Shown here one piece after another: positions 42,835 to 52,572 of a stretch of DNA of 64,000 nt. Position numbers and translations under genes: made by a program. The stretch lies in NCBI RefSeq assembly GCF_021502655.1, contig NZ_JAKFFT010000004.1, forward strand, positions 1,116,001 to 1,180,000. The letters run 5' to 3'. Numbering within the stretch: position 1 is the stretch's first letter; each line of letters begins with the position of its first letter. Below the pieces are notes generated by a model that made no database searches, was not told the origin of the DNA, and saw only the letters and a list, made by a program, of their open reading frames with translations. The stretch comes from Dyadobacter sp. CY347 (GTDB lineage Bacteria; Bacteroidota; Bacteroidia; Cytophagales; Spirosomataceae).

Positions 42835-45800
42835 TTAAAAGGTGATGCGTGCGCCAATGTTATAGGCGCGGGCCAGTGGATATTTACCATAATCAACACC
42901 CGCCGTCAGGTTGGAACCGTTGTTGTAGTCCACTTCCGGGTTATAGCCAAGATATTTGGTCAATGTAAATGCATTGTCAACGCCTACATAAATCCGCAGG
43001 TTACTGATCGCATTCTTGCTGATCTGGGCAATCTGAGGGAAGTTATAGGCCAAGGTCAGGTTGGTACATCTCAGGAACGAGCCGTCTTGCAGATAGAATG
43101 TCGACAGACGCGTACTGTTGCTTTGCGTGCCTCCGCGTGCAGCGCGATATATTTTACCATCACCAGGCTCAGCTTCGGAGCGGTAACGGTTCAGCACTTT
43201 GGAATACTGGTTGCCCGAGCCCTCCATATTATAAATGTAATAATCCTGACCATCCAGCACCTGGTTGCCGTAAATTCCGTTGAACGAAGAACTGAAATCC
43301 AGATTCTTGTAACTCGCTGAAATCGCAAATCCATAAGTGAACTTTGGATGCGGCGTTCCGATCACCTGCTTATCCGTGTCATTCACTACGCCGTCACCAT
43401 TGATATCCTCAAAATAAAGGTCACCAGGACGCAACGGATTTGTTGAAGCGGTTGAACGTGCCGGGCCTTTTAACACATAACCGGCTGGAAATTTCTGCGT
43501 CGATGCGTTGTAGGCCACATTATCTGCTGCAAGGTTCTCCATATCCGATTCACGAACCATGCCTTTCACCTTGAATCCATAAAACATCCCGATCGGCTGC
43601 CCCTCGTGCGTAATGTGCGTAATGTAAGAGCGTTCCGCACCCGTAGAAAGGATTGTGTTGGCACCACCCATATCCAGCACTTTGTTGCGGTTAAGCGAGA
43701 AATTACCACTAATGTTCAGGTTGAAATCGCGTTTCGAGATCACCCTTGCATCGGCCTGGATATCAAAACCGGTGTTCTGCACTTTCGAGTTTTTTAAGTT
43801 CGTCAGGATGGTCGAGGAGCCTGAAATCGCTGAAAGTGGCTGGTTGAAAAGCAAATTATAAGAACGGCTCAGATAATAGTTGGCAATGATGGAAAGCCTG
43901 TCTTCAAACAATCCCAGATCCAGTCCCACATTATATTGCGAAGTGGATTCCCAACCCAAATTTTGATCCTTAATCCCCTCGGCCCACAATGCTGTGTTTA
44001 CCGTTCCGTTTCCAAAAACCACGCCGCCAGGGGCAGCCATTGTTTGCAAAAAGTTATAGTTACCAATGTTGTTATTCCCGCTCAGTCCCCAGCTCGCACG
44101 CAATTTCATTGTGGAAGCTTTACCCAGGAGATCATTGTAGAACGGCTCATTCGAAATGTTCCAGCCTGCCGAAACGGAGGGGAAGCTTCCCCAGCGATTA
44201 TTCGGCCCGAAACGCGATGATCCATCCGTGCGGAAAGAGGCGGTCAAATAATATTTATTGTCAAAATTGTAAACTGCGCGGGCCAGGTAGGAGAGTAATG
44301 TCCAGTTGGTCTTGCCCGTTCCGTCATTTTCCGGATTACCTGTGTTAAGACCAAAGTAAATAGCATCGGCGCCTTTTCCGGTGATCTCTTCGATCCGGTC
44401 ATTCTGGAACCCGCGCGCTGTAACCGAAATGACGTCCCGGTTGTTTTGCTGCGCCGTATAACCCAGCAATCCGTCGAAGTTGTGCTTGCCCCATGTCTTT
44501 TTGTAATTCAGGGTAAATTCTGCCAGCTTGTCCATAAAACTCACGTTCCGCGCCACTGAATTTGCCGCCGCAATGGCCTGCGGTGATCCCGGCGGGTTAG
44601 CGCCGCTGCTCAGGCTGGTTGGCAAATAGTATTCGTACTTCTCATTATAAGTCTGTAAACCGACGTTCACTTTGAAATTCAAGTCCTTAATGATCTCAAA
44701 TGTGGCAAATCCAATGTAAGTCCCGCGCTGACCTGATCTGTTGATATGCGTTTCTGTGGCCAGTGCAACGGGGTTTTCGATGGATTGCAAACCAAAACCA
44801 GCGCTCAATGCTGCGGCTTCATTTTTGGCAAGCGAGCCATCTTCATTATAAGCTTTGAAGATTGGCATATACACCAGCGCTCCCAGAATGGGCCCCTGGT
44901 TAAAACGGCCTTCCTGCACCTCGCGGTTCGTATTATAAGTGTAGGCCAGATTTGCACCGACTTTCAACTTCTTGTTCACATCCGCATCAATGTTTGCCCG
45001 GAAGTTTGTACGTTCTTGCCTGGTGCTCAGAATAATGCCTTGCTGGGTAAGATGCCCGCCGCTGATGGCATAGCGAAGGCCTTTTTGTCCGCCGCTGAAA
45101 CTGATATTATGACGGCTCACCGGTGCATTGCGGTAAAGCTCGTCCTGCCAGTCGGTGTTGTATTTGGGTGTGATCAGCCGCTGATTGGCAAAATCGTAAA
45201 TGTCCGTAGGAATGCTCACCGAACCCGCGCTGCCGCCCAGGTTTTTGATGCGGGTCGCATTGTCGTCCGAAAACATTGCATCGTTCCATGGCTTACCACC
45301 GCTCACCATCAGGTCGCGGTACGTGTTATTGCGGCCATCGATCAGCAATTGTGCGAATTCCGACGAGTTGAGCATATCCACCTTTTTGGCCAGCTGATGC
45401 ACGCCGAACTGGTAGTCGTATTCCAGTTTCCCTTTGCCTTCCTTACCGCGTTTTGTGGTAATCAAGACCACACCGCCTGCTGCACGCGAACCGTAAATGG
45501 CCGCAGAGGCAGCATCTTTCAATATATCAATTGACTCAATGTCATTTGGATTGATAAATACATCATTACCAGCAGGATAGCCATCAATGACATAAAGCGG
45601 ATCAGAGCTGGCATTGATAGAGCCAACACCGCGAACACGGATTTTTGTCCCAACATAAGGCGCACCGCTCACTTGTGAAATCTGTACGCCTGCTACTTTT
45701 CCAACCAAAGCCTGGCCCACAGTCGGGGTTGTCAGGTTCAGTTCTTTTGCTTTTACACTTGATACTGCGCCTGTCAGATCGCTTTTTCTAAGTGTCTGGT

Positions 45801-46194
45801 AACCCACAGCAACTACTTCGTCGAGCATCATTGCATCTTGCTTCAACTGAATATTCAATGGTTTCTCGTCCGAAATCACCACCTCGTGCGCAAGAAAACC
45901 CACGAAAGAAAATACGAGCGTAGACCCTGCGTCCGCCTCGATAGTGAACTCCCCGTTCACATCTGTCACAGCGCCGCGGCTGTTGTTCCCCTTTTCAATG
46001 ACCGTGACACCCAGTAACGGATCTCCGTTGTCGTCAAGCACACGGCCCGTCACCCGGATTTTTGGTGCCAGCGTCCCGGTGTGACTAATCGACACACGGT
46101 GCTTTGGCCGTGCCGCCCATGCCGGGCTGAACGCACTGAAAACCAAAGAACCAGCAATTACCACAGGAAGAATGGGTAAAAGTAGTTTTTTCAT
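42835..46194 (-). CDS. SusC/RagA-family TonB-dependent transporter
   Basis: A 1119-residue outer-membrane receptor. Order: signal peptide; carboxypeptidase-D-like regulatory domain (~45-125, GRVLDDNGDPLLGVTVIEKG); TonB box region; plug (~135-260) with the SusC signature DPLYVIDGYPAGNDVFINPN and ASAAIYGSRAAGGVVLITTK; 22-strand barrel to the end (LARAYNIGARITF, terminal Phe). It imports a substrate bound by SusD with TonB/ExbBD energy. No anti-sigma/sigma pair is next to it. The transcript begins in 46195-46257, just after the phosphatase terminator. Confidence 0.95.
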   Translation of the reverse strand: MKKLLLPILPVVIAGSLVFSAFSPAWAARPKHRVSISHTGTLAPKIRVTGRVLDDNGDPLLGVTVIEKGNNSRGAVTDVNGEFTIEADAGSTLVFSFVGFLAHEVVISDEKPLNIQLKQDAMMLDEVVAVGYQTLRKSDLTGAVSSVKAKELNLTTPTVGQALVGKVAGVQISQVSGAPYVGTKIRVRGVGSINASSDPLYVIDGYPAGNDVFINPNDIESIDILKDAASAAIYGSRAAGGVVLITTKRGKEGKGKLEYDYQFGVHQLAKKVDMLNSSEFAQLLIDGRNNTYRDLMVSGGKPWNDAMFSDDNATRIKNLGGSAGSVSIPTDIYDFANQRLITPKYNTDWQDELYRNAPVSRHNISFSGGQKGLRYAISGGHLTQQGIILSTRQERTNFRANIDADVNKKLKVGANLAYTYNTNREVQEGRFNQGPILGALVYMPIFKAYNEDGSLAKNEAAALSAGFGLQSIENPVALATETHINRSGQRGTYIGFATFEIIKDLNFKVNVGLQTYNEKYEYYLPTSLSSGANPPGSPQAIAAANSVARNVSFMDKLAEFTLNYKKTWGKHNFDGLLGYTAQQNNRDVISVTARGFQNDRIEEITGKGADAIYFGLNTGNPENDGTGKTNWTLLSYLARAVYNFDNKYYLTASFRTDGSSRFGPNNRWGSFPSVSAGWNISNEPFYNDLLGKASTMKLRASWGLSGNNNIGNYNFLQTMAAPGGVVFGNGTVNTALWAEGIKDQNLGWESTSQYNVGLDLGLFEDRLSIIANYYLSRSYNLLFNQPLSAISGSSTILTNLKNSKVQNTGFDIQADARVISKRDFNLNISGNFSLNRNKVLDMGGANTILSTGAERSYITHITHEGQPIGMFYGFKVKGMVRESDMENLAADNVAYNASTQKFPAGYVLKGPARSTASTNPLRPGDLYFEDINGDGVVNDTDKQVIGTPHPKFTYGFAISASYKNLDFSSSFNGIYGNQVLDGQDYYIYNMEGSGNQYSKVLNRYRSEAEPGDGKIYRAARGGTQSNSTRLSTFYLQDGSFLRCTNLTLAYNFPQIAQISKNAISNLRIYVGVDNAFTLTKYLGYNPEVDYNNGSNLTAGVDYGKYPLARAYNIGARITF

Positions 46195-46263
46195 AAAGTA
46201 ATTATAAATTTAATTTTTACAAGATGAGCGCTTTGGCTTCGCTTCACTTTAAACATAAAAAAA

Positions 46264-46280
46264 GCGCCCATTAAGGGCGC
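46264..46280 (-). terminator. Terminator of the alkaline phosphatase gene
   Basis: GCGCCC/GGGCGC hairpin with a five-base loop. On the minus strand it is followed by a run of seven T bases, 73 bases beyond the phosphatase stop and before the susC promoter region. Confidence 0.8.
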
Positions 46281-46352
46281 AAATTAGTTTCGCAGTGTTA
46301 AGTCACTACGCGATAAGTGTTAAGGTAATGTGAATTTTACAAGAGTGAGGGA

Positions 46353-47747
46353 TCAGGCCTTCGCTACTCCTGTCGCATCAAGCATAAAATTGTGCAGCTC
46401 CGTGTTCTTAACAAACGGTTTAAGGTTTTCACTTCCAGGCCCAAACATTGCCAGTTCCACATAGTCTGCCGAATGATCCATGCCGGCCCAGCCGATTCCC
46501 GTATAATGCGTTTGAATCCCGGCCAATTCCCGGAAGAGCGGCTTATTGGCCACGTAAAGGCCAGCTTCGTTCTTGTCTCCAAACCGGCTCAGGATTTTTT
46601 CGGCTTCGGATTGTTTGATCGCATAACCTTGTGCAAATTCGACTCGCTCGATCAGTTGTGCCGTTGTAGGCTTTGTATCCAGCTCGCCCAGGATCCAGTT
46701 GTTGGTATGCTTGAATGTTTGCAGCAAGTCAAATTGTTTATCACTTCCAAAAAGTCCGGGATTTGCGTTGCCGTGATCCGTCGTAATGAGAACAAGCGTT
46801 TCCTTGTCCTTTGCAGCAAAATCCAATGCTGCCTCAACTGCCTCATCAAATGCCATCTGGTCATACAGCAATCCGCCCGCATCGTTTGAATGTGCAGCCC
46901 AATCGACTTTTCCTCCCTCGATCTGAACGGCGAACCCTCTTGGGTTTTTGGATAACAGATCCAGTGTCTTGCGCGTCATTTCCGCGAGCGTTGGAACTGC
47001 TTTTTGAAGGTTGGGATTTTGTAATGTATCCAGTGCGTAGGGAAGCGCTCCTTCACAGTAAACACCCAGTATGGGATTTTGTTGATTCGTCAATCCGAGC
47101 ATTGCATCACGACTGCGGGCTACTGTGTAGCCAGCCTGTTCGAAGGCGGCAAAAAGGTTCGTTTTGTCTTTGCGCTTTTCAGCCAGAAAGAACTCGGCGC
47201 CACCACCCATCATGACGTCGAATTTTAAATCCAGATATTGAGAAGCAATTTCTGATTCATCACCCCGGGATTTATTATTGATGCAAAACCCGGCAGGTGT
47301 GGCATGTGTGATCGTTACGGAGGTGACGCAGCCAACGGATTTTCCAGCCTCTTTGAATTTTTGTAATATAGGTTTATTAAAACTCCCGTCCGTATTCACA
47401 TTCAGATTCCCGTTAGGCACTTTTTTGCCGCCTCCCCACGCCGAACTTCCTGCTGCCGAGTCGGTTACGAGTGCATTGGAGGAGGAAGTTTCCATGAATG
47501 CCCGGCGACCAGTTTGTTCTGCGTATAGCTTCATCCAGCTGCTCATGCGTCCTTCCTTTCGATTGCTCAGCAGGTCCGCCATATTCAAAGTCCCGGTACT
47601 CATCCCGTCGCTGACCATGAAAATGATATTTTTAGCACTTGGCTTTCCTTTGGAAAACGCTTGCACATCACGCCGCTCTCCAAAAAGCGTCATATGCCCG
47701 GCAAGAAGCCCGGCCGAGCCATTTGTAAAAAAGTCCCTTCTGTTCAT
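46353..47747 (-). CDS. Alkaline phosphatase (PhoA-like)
   Basis: About 464 residues from ATG 47747 (MNRRDFFTNGSAGLLAGHM), a start that exposes a twin-arginine-like leader (NRRDFF); a 10-residue upstream extension from 47777 is possible. It is an alkaline-phosphatase-superfamily enzyme: metal ligand Asp in IIFMVSDGMS, phosphoserine in TDSAAGSSAWG, VTHATP-like TITHATPAGF, EGGKVDWAAHSND, LITTDHGN and GMDHSADYVELAMFG. It hydrolyses phosphomonoesters in the periplasm with zinc and magnesium. It sits ahead of the susCD operon on the same strand with its own terminator. Confidence 0.9.
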   Translation of the reverse strand: MNRRDFFTNGSAGLLAGHMTLFGERRDVQAFSKGKPSAKNIIFMVSDGMSTGTLNMADLLSNRKEGRMSSWMKLYAEQTGRRAFMETSSSNALVTDSAAGSSAWGGGKKVPNGNLNVNTDGSFNKPILQKFKEAGKSVGCVTSVTITHATPAGFCINNKSRGDESEIASQYLDLKFDVMMGGGAEFFLAEKRKDKTNLFAAFEQAGYTVARSRDAMLGLTNQQNPILGVYCEGALPYALDTLQNPNLQKAVPTLAEMTRKTLDLLSKNPRGFAVQIEGGKVDWAAHSNDAGGLLYDQMAFDEAVEAALDFAAKDKETLVLITTDHGNANPGLFGSDKQFDLLQTFKHTNNWILGELDTKPTTAQLIERVEFAQGYAIKQSEAEKILSRFGDKNEAGLYVANKPLFRELAGIQTHYTGIGWAGMDHSADYVELAMFGPGSENLKPFVKNTELHNFMLDATGVAKA

Positions 47748-47853
47748 TAGAGGCTCAATAGTTACCATTTTAAACACTCTGCAAAACTAATCGAGCTTAT
47801 ATTAACGCCAGGTTAAGGTGTTGGTGCGGATGTGAAGAAACTGTTATTACGCT

Positions 47854-49485
47854 CTATTCCTGTGAGGCGAATAACCTTTCGGCCATTTTCTGGTCATGGC
47901 CATAAATGTCCTTTCTGAAATTAAGTTTGCCGGTGTGGTCTACCCAGGCGGTGAAGTAACCGATGAAAACAGGTATTTCGTTGCTGCCGCGAAGGCGCAC
48001 ATATTTTTCTTTGCCGCTATTCATTGCCGCGGTTATCTTATCGGTTGTCCAGGTTGAATCCCTGCGAAGCAAAAACTCCGCCAATTTTTTAGGCTCTGAA
48101 AGCCGGATGCATCCGTGGCTGAATGCACGCTGTGATTCTGAAAACAAGCTTTTTGAGGGAGTGTCATGCAAATAAATATTGTAACTGTTGGGAAAGAGAA
48201 ACTTGACTAGCCCTAAGGAATTGGAGTTACCAGGCTTTTGTCGTACACTGCTGCCGTTCCACTCCATATTGTGCCGGGCCAAATAATTTCTGTTTCGTTT
48301 AATACCAGGCAAAATCTCTTTTTTCAAAATGCTGGGTGGCACATTCCAGTAGGGACTAAATACGATCTGGTTTAGCTTGCCAGAAAAGATTACCGTGCTA
48401 TGAACCTGCGAGCCTACCACCGCATTCATACTAAATGCCAGCTGCCCTTTTTCATACATATGCAGCCGGTATTCCGGAATATTCACCAGGATATAATCTG
48501 TTGCAGGAGCGGCCGGCACCCATCTGATCCGTTCCATGTTAATCAGCATTTGGCGGATCCTTTCACGCACGGGCACATTCAGTTCCTTGTAAAAAGCTGC
48601 GCCAATCTGTCCGGTTGCTTTAAGGCCAAAACGGTTCTGAAACGAACGTACGCCATTGAAAAGAGTGGAATCGAAATGATTGGTTGAATCTGCTGCTGTC
48701 AGGTCTTGGAGCAATGCCAGCCGTCTCTTGATTTCAGGAATAACGGCGGATGAATCGCCTAATTTCAGCGTTTTAACTGAATTCAATTCTTTCCACTCTT
48801 CGTTGACGAGCGGATGATAGATTTTAAGCTGCTCTTTGAGCATGTTATATTGGCGGTTCACCGGCTCATAGGAAGCAAGGTTTGCCCCTTTATTTTTCAG
48901 CAGTGAATCCAAGAATTCAGCGGCATTGACCTTTTTACGGGGAATAAACCAGTCAAGTTCCTGAATGTTGATACTTCTGTCGCCTGAATAAGCTTTTTGG
49001 GTATATCTGAAAAAATGTTCGGTTAATGCGAGTTCCGTCTTGACTACAAGCGTATCTGTTGGGATGATGCGATTTCGTAATGCCAGTGTATCAATGTTTG
49101 CCAAAAGCGCCGGGTCATAGAGGGAGCTATCCCCTGAAACGTAGATATAGTCATTTTGCAGGGCCAGGAATGTAGGCACAAACTCGGCCATTCCATCCGG
49201 GAAAAACCAGGCAAATTGATGGTTTCGGCGGTTGTAAAAGTTTTGTAATTTATTGACCAGGCTATCGTCAGCGGTATGTGATTGCACAAAACGGGCCAAC
49301 GCAGTAGTATCAATGAAAAGTTGCGTAAATGAATTCTCGATCTTGATGGAAGTGTCCCTTTTGGCAACTTCCGGCCGCTTTTTCTCCTGCTTTGTCTCAC
49401 AGGAAGCAAGCATCATTATCATCATCGCACAAATGAGCGAAGCATGTATGCCACTTCCTAAACGTGCTGAAATTTGATCCCACAT
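47854..49485 (-). CDS. YcbB-type L,D-transpeptidase
   Basis: A 543-residue protein. The leader ends in a lipobox-like MLASCETK. The middle has a peptidoglycan-binding-like helical region (GVRSFQNRFGLKATGQIG at ~280-300), followed by the YkuD catalytic domain with ILVNIPEYRLHMYEKGQL at its start and the active site HDTPSKSLF … FSHGCIRLSEPKKLAEFL, where Cys is the nucleophile. It should cross-link peptidoglycan by 3-3 bonds or attach proteins. Length and order fit the YcbB/LdtD branch. Complete. Confidence 0.9.
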   Translation of the reverse strand: MWDQISARLGSGIHASLICAMMIMMLASCETKQEKKRPEVAKRDTSIKIENSFTQLFIDTTALARFVQSHTADDSLVNKLQNFYNRRNHQFAWFFPDGMAEFVPTFLALQNDYIYVSGDSSLYDPALLANIDTLALRNRIIPTDTLVVKTELALTEHFFRYTQKAYSGDRSINIQELDWFIPRKKVNAAEFLDSLLKNKGANLASYEPVNRQYNMLKEQLKIYHPLVNEEWKELNSVKTLKLGDSSAVIPEIKRRLALLQDLTAADSTNHFDSTLFNGVRSFQNRFGLKATGQIGAAFYKELNVPVRERIRQMLINMERIRWVPAAPATDYILVNIPEYRLHMYEKGQLAFSMNAVVGSQVHSTVIFSGKLNQIVFSPYWNVPPSILKKEILPGIKRNRNYLARHNMEWNGSSVRQKPGNSNSLGLVKFLFPNSYNIYLHDTPSKSLFSESQRAFSHGCIRLSEPKKLAEFLLRRDSTWTTDKITAAMNSGKEKYVRLRGSNEIPVFIGYFTAWVDHTGKLNFRKDIYGHDQKMAERLFASQE

Positions 49486-49803
49486 ATTATTTCTACCGTT
49501 GTTCAGTTAGTTTTTATCGTTTAAGGGCTTGCTGTTCCTATTTCCATCACAACCCAAAAATAGGCAGGTCAAAACTTCCTGCCCGTGGAGCCTAATTTGC
49601 AACTATGCTGGACAGAAATATGATCTTCCAGGCTACATCACAAAAATATATCGATGACTACCTTCGACAAATGAAGCTGTCTACACAATTGCTGATAATG
49701 CCATTGGGATAGATATTAATTATTAAAATAAAGTAAAATGCGTTATTGTTAAAACATAAATAATTCTGAAATTCTGTCGATTATTTAGCTTACGATATTT
49801 CAT
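49486..49803. other. 318-base gap without a recognised element
   Basis: Divergent spacer between the L,D-transpeptidase gene and the DUF1345-like gene; both promoters should lie here. A short inverted repeat AGGCAG/CTGCC near 49562-49583 and a 30-codon frame at 49620-49712 (MIFQATSQKYIDDYLRQ) were seen but not assigned. Confidence 0.35.
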
Positions 49804-50484
49804 ATGAAAAAAATAATCAATCGGCTGGATGCCCATCACAAACTGGGGATATCCCTGCTTTTTGGGGCAGCAGCGGTTATACTCAGTTCTTCCATAATCG
49901 AAAGACCGATCAACTGGATGATAGGCTGGCTTATTTATAGCAGCGTGCACATAGGCCTTATGTGGGTCACCATTCTTAGTTCGCACCCTGCGGAGGTACG
50001 AAGGGAAGTCAGCGGCCAGGATCCGAGCCGGGTGTTGAGCATCCTGTTTGTCGTCGTTGCTTCATTTGTGAGCTTATTTGCGATTCTGTTCCTCCTGCAG
50101 GGAGCGAGAAGCACTTCATCCTGGGATAATCTTACGGTTCATGTGATCCTCTCTTTTTTTTGCATCATTTGTTCCTGGGTTTTGGTCCACACGGTCTTTA
50201 CATTGCGATATGCCCACATGTTCTACGGGCATACGCGACGCAATAAAGAAGATCAATCAAAACAGTTTCGGGGCCTCGAATTCCCAAACGAGCCGGAACC
50301 CGACTATCTTGATTTTACATACTTTTCCTTCGTGCTGGGGATGACATTCCAGGTTTCGGATGTCACCATTTCATCCAGGGAAATCAGGCGGCTAGCGCTC
50401 GTACACGGGATTTTATCTTTTGCCTTTAACACCCTGCTCGTAGCGCTAACAATTAATGTCGTTTCGGGGCTGATCCAGAAGTAA
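49804..50484 (+). CDS. DUF1345-type integral membrane protein
   Basis: A 226-residue protein with about five membrane helices. The family features are the start DAHHKLGISLLFGAAAVIL, the middle LVHTVFTLRYAHMFY and the C-terminal PDYLDFTYFSFVLGMTFQVS followed by a helix pair (RRLALVHGILSFAFNTLLVAL). The conserved tyrosine/histidine stretch is kept. The function of the family is unknown. The small membrane protein gene at 50515 follows by 30 bases and is probably co-transcribed. Confidence 0.8.
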   Translation: MKKIINRLDAHHKLGISLLFGAAAVILSSSIIERPINWMIGWLIYSSVHIGLMWVTILSSHPAEVRREVSGQDPSRVLSILFVVVASFVSLFAILFLLQGARSTSSWDNLTVHVILSFFCIICSWVLVHTVFTLRYAHMFYGHTRRNKEDQSKQFRGLEFPNEPEPDYLDFTYFSFVLGMTFQVSDVTISSREIRRLALVHGILSFAFNTLLVALTINVVSGLIQK

Positions 50485-50514
50485 AAACAACGCCAAATAT
50501 AATTAAATCGCACA

Positions 50515-50817
50515 ATGGACTGGTTCTTACTCTTAATAGGCATCATTATCATTGGGTTTGGAGGCTATATATGGCGATTCAAGAAGGTTGGCTTGTTAAA
50601 CAATGTCCCTAGCGGAGCACGGATCGTTGATAAAGACAAGGCAGCGCGTCTAGGCGGAAGCTATTTAATTTTAATAGGCATCTGTTTCGTATTATTCGGA
50701 TATGCAGTTGTAAACCTCTCAAATCAAACAATTATCGTCATTATAGCTTGTTTCATTCCGATTAATATGGTCGTGTTAATCTCATACCTGGTCGCTCAAA
50801 GTAGGAACATGAAATAA
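50515..50817 (+). CDS. Small membrane protein (DUF3784-like)
   Basis: A 100-residue protein with three hydrophobic helices: ~4-20 (LLLIGIIIIGFGGYIW), ~48-68 and ~72-92. A basic loop RIVDKDKAARLGGS lies between the first two. The layout resembles the DUF3784 family of small three-helix proteins. Likely co-transcribed with the DUF1345-like gene. Function unknown. Confidence 0.55.
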   Translation: MDWFLLLIGIIIIGFGGYIWRFKKVGLLNNVPSGARIVDKDKAARLGGSYLILIGICFVLFGYAVVNLSNQTIIVIIACFIPINMVVLISYLVAQSRNMK

Positions 50818-50950
50818 GGGTCTTGCAGAAGTTCGGTATCTATCAGAATTACCCCATTTTTCAACCGCAACGATTGAGCAGTAGACCATAGGAGGGAGAA
50901 ATGTAGCCAGATTCTGCTGTTTTTGGGCACATTTCCTAGATACTTCTAAG

Positions 50951-52420
50951 TCAGATAAAAGCAGGAAGAATAGACTTCTCGATATCTTTCCAGGTCAGGG
51001 AGTGGCTGCCAGTTACATCCGAAGCATTGTGATGTAATGTAAGGATTGACAGGTTTAAATCGGGAACGATATATAACACCTGACCTCCGTAACCAGCTGC
51101 ATAGATTACAGGAAACGCCTTCTCTTTAACCCGAAATACACCTCTCCACCATTGATATCCATATCCCCAATCCGAACTGGACTCATTTAATGGTAAAACA
51201 AATGCAGTAGATTCGGTGATCCAGGATGTGGACACGATTTGCTTGTCATTCCACTTTCCCTTGTCCAATATCAGCTGGCCAATTTTCAACATATCCCGGG
51301 GCCTGAGAAATAATCCGCCTCCTGTGTGGACTCGATTATTTATTGAAGTCCAGGCATAGTTTTCAATCCCCAAGCCTTTAAACAAGGATTGCTCTGCATA
51401 TTTGTCAGCAGGCTTTCCCGTTACATGGGATAAAATACCACCCAGCAAGATCGAAAGGCCGCTGTTGTATTCAAATTTCTTACCCTGCTTGTCCTTTTTA
51501 TCCAAATTTTTATCCAGGACATACTGATACATATCCTTGCTTTGGTTCATTAAAACAGCATCGTTTTTTGGGTCAGTGTAAGGAATGTCCTCATGCCAAT
51601 CCAGTCCGGCCGACATGGTTAATGCATTACGCAGCGTCGGTTGAGAGGATCCTTCTTTCATAGAGTTTTTGTAAGAGGGGAAAAAAGCGGTTAATGGAGC
51701 ATCCAGATTTGGGATCAGACCATCATCGCGTGCGATGCCAATCAGGAGCGACGTCACACTTTTTGTACAGGATTGTAAACTATGGATTCGTTCCCGATCA
51801 CCGAGATAAAAGTATTCGTCAAGTAACAATTTTCCATTTTGGGCAACAAGCACTGCGTCCAGTCCATGATATTTGCCCTTTAATATGTTCTCGAAAAGAT
51901 TGTGTAATAACTTGGAGTTCGCAGTCTGAATATTCATAGCGCCCACTTTCCAGCCATCACTGTTCACAGGCGGTGCTTGATAGCTCCATTTTAGCAGCGC
52001 GCGATTTTCCTTATCGAACCTTGCCGGCCGCTGTGACGTCCAACGATCTGTTTTCGTCAAAGTAAGCGTTTCAGGTTTGCGATCGGGTATATTGAGCAAT
52101 CCTCCGATTTCTGTTTTATTCTTCGAAAGATTACCAGTGAATGTCGCTCCTTGCCCCAGGTCCAGGAATATTTTTGAATCTGTTATGTTCATTCCAGACA
52201 ATTTTCCTTCCGCCATTGATTCCGGAATTTCAAACCTGCCACTCCACGAATCAGAGAAAAGATCATGACGCAGCTCAACATCGAATGCGCTTTTTAGTTG
52301 CGGCACAGCCTCAAATTCCGTATGCCAGATTCCAACTATTTTTTGTTCATTAGTAGAACAGGCCAGAACATTTACGAAGAGTGCCAGACCTATGCAATAT
52401 CTTAATATCCTGCTTAGCAT
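50951..52420 (-). CDS. Serine hydrolase lipoprotein (class C beta-lactamase fold)
   Basis: A 489-residue protein. A lipobox (NVLACS) anchors it. Residues ~25-130 form an extra N-terminal beta domain that compares a HTEFEAVPQL-type sequence with no known name. The catalytic part (~160-489) has the SxxK nucleophile pair in SLQSCTKSVTSLLIG, the Tyr motif in FEYNSGLSILLGG and LSMSAGLDWHED, with WGYGYQWWRG and YAAGYGGQVLYIVP near the end. Such proteins are esterases or D-aminopeptidase-like enzymes more often than true beta-lactamases. Complete. Confidence 0.85.
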   Translation of the reverse strand: MLSRILRYCIGLALFVNVLACSTNEQKIVGIWHTEFEAVPQLKSAFDVELRHDLFSDSWSGRFEIPESMAEGKLSGMNITDSKIFLDLGQGATFTGNLSKNKTEIGGLLNIPDRKPETLTLTKTDRWTSQRPARFDKENRALLKWSYQAPPVNSDGWKVGAMNIQTANSKLLHNLFENILKGKYHGLDAVLVAQNGKLLLDEYFYLGDRERIHSLQSCTKSVTSLLIGIARDDGLIPNLDAPLTAFFPSYKNSMKEGSSQPTLRNALTMSAGLDWHEDIPYTDPKNDAVLMNQSKDMYQYVLDKNLDKKDKQGKKFEYNSGLSILLGGILSHVTGKPADKYAEQSLFKGLGIENYAWTSINNRVHTGGGLFLRPRDMLKIGQLILDKGKWNDKQIVSTSWITESTAFVLPLNESSSDWGYGYQWWRGVFRVKEKAFPVIYAAGYGGQVLYIVPDLNLSILTLHHNASDVTGSHSLTWKDIEKSILPAFI

Positions 52421-52572
52421 AATGAATTCCCAGACTTAGGTGATTTTAGTTGTCGGTAATACCAATGTAAGATTGACAATATACAGCTTCTATACAAACT
52501 CCGGATAAGCCTTTGTTCGCCGTAAATTCATCATTATGTTATAATTGGACCCCTTAATCCGCACTCTAAAAA

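Noticed and set aside
44746..45534. A 262-codon plus-strand open frame inside the susC gene
   Set aside because: It is antisense to the well-supported SusC barrel/plug, with cysteine- and histidine-rich low-quality translation and no motif.
50951..52420. Calling the serine hydrolase a beta-lactamase resistance gene
   Set aside because: It has SxxK and Tyr-x-Asn motifs but an extra N-terminal domain and a lipobox, as in many esterase-like relatives; resistance is not supported.
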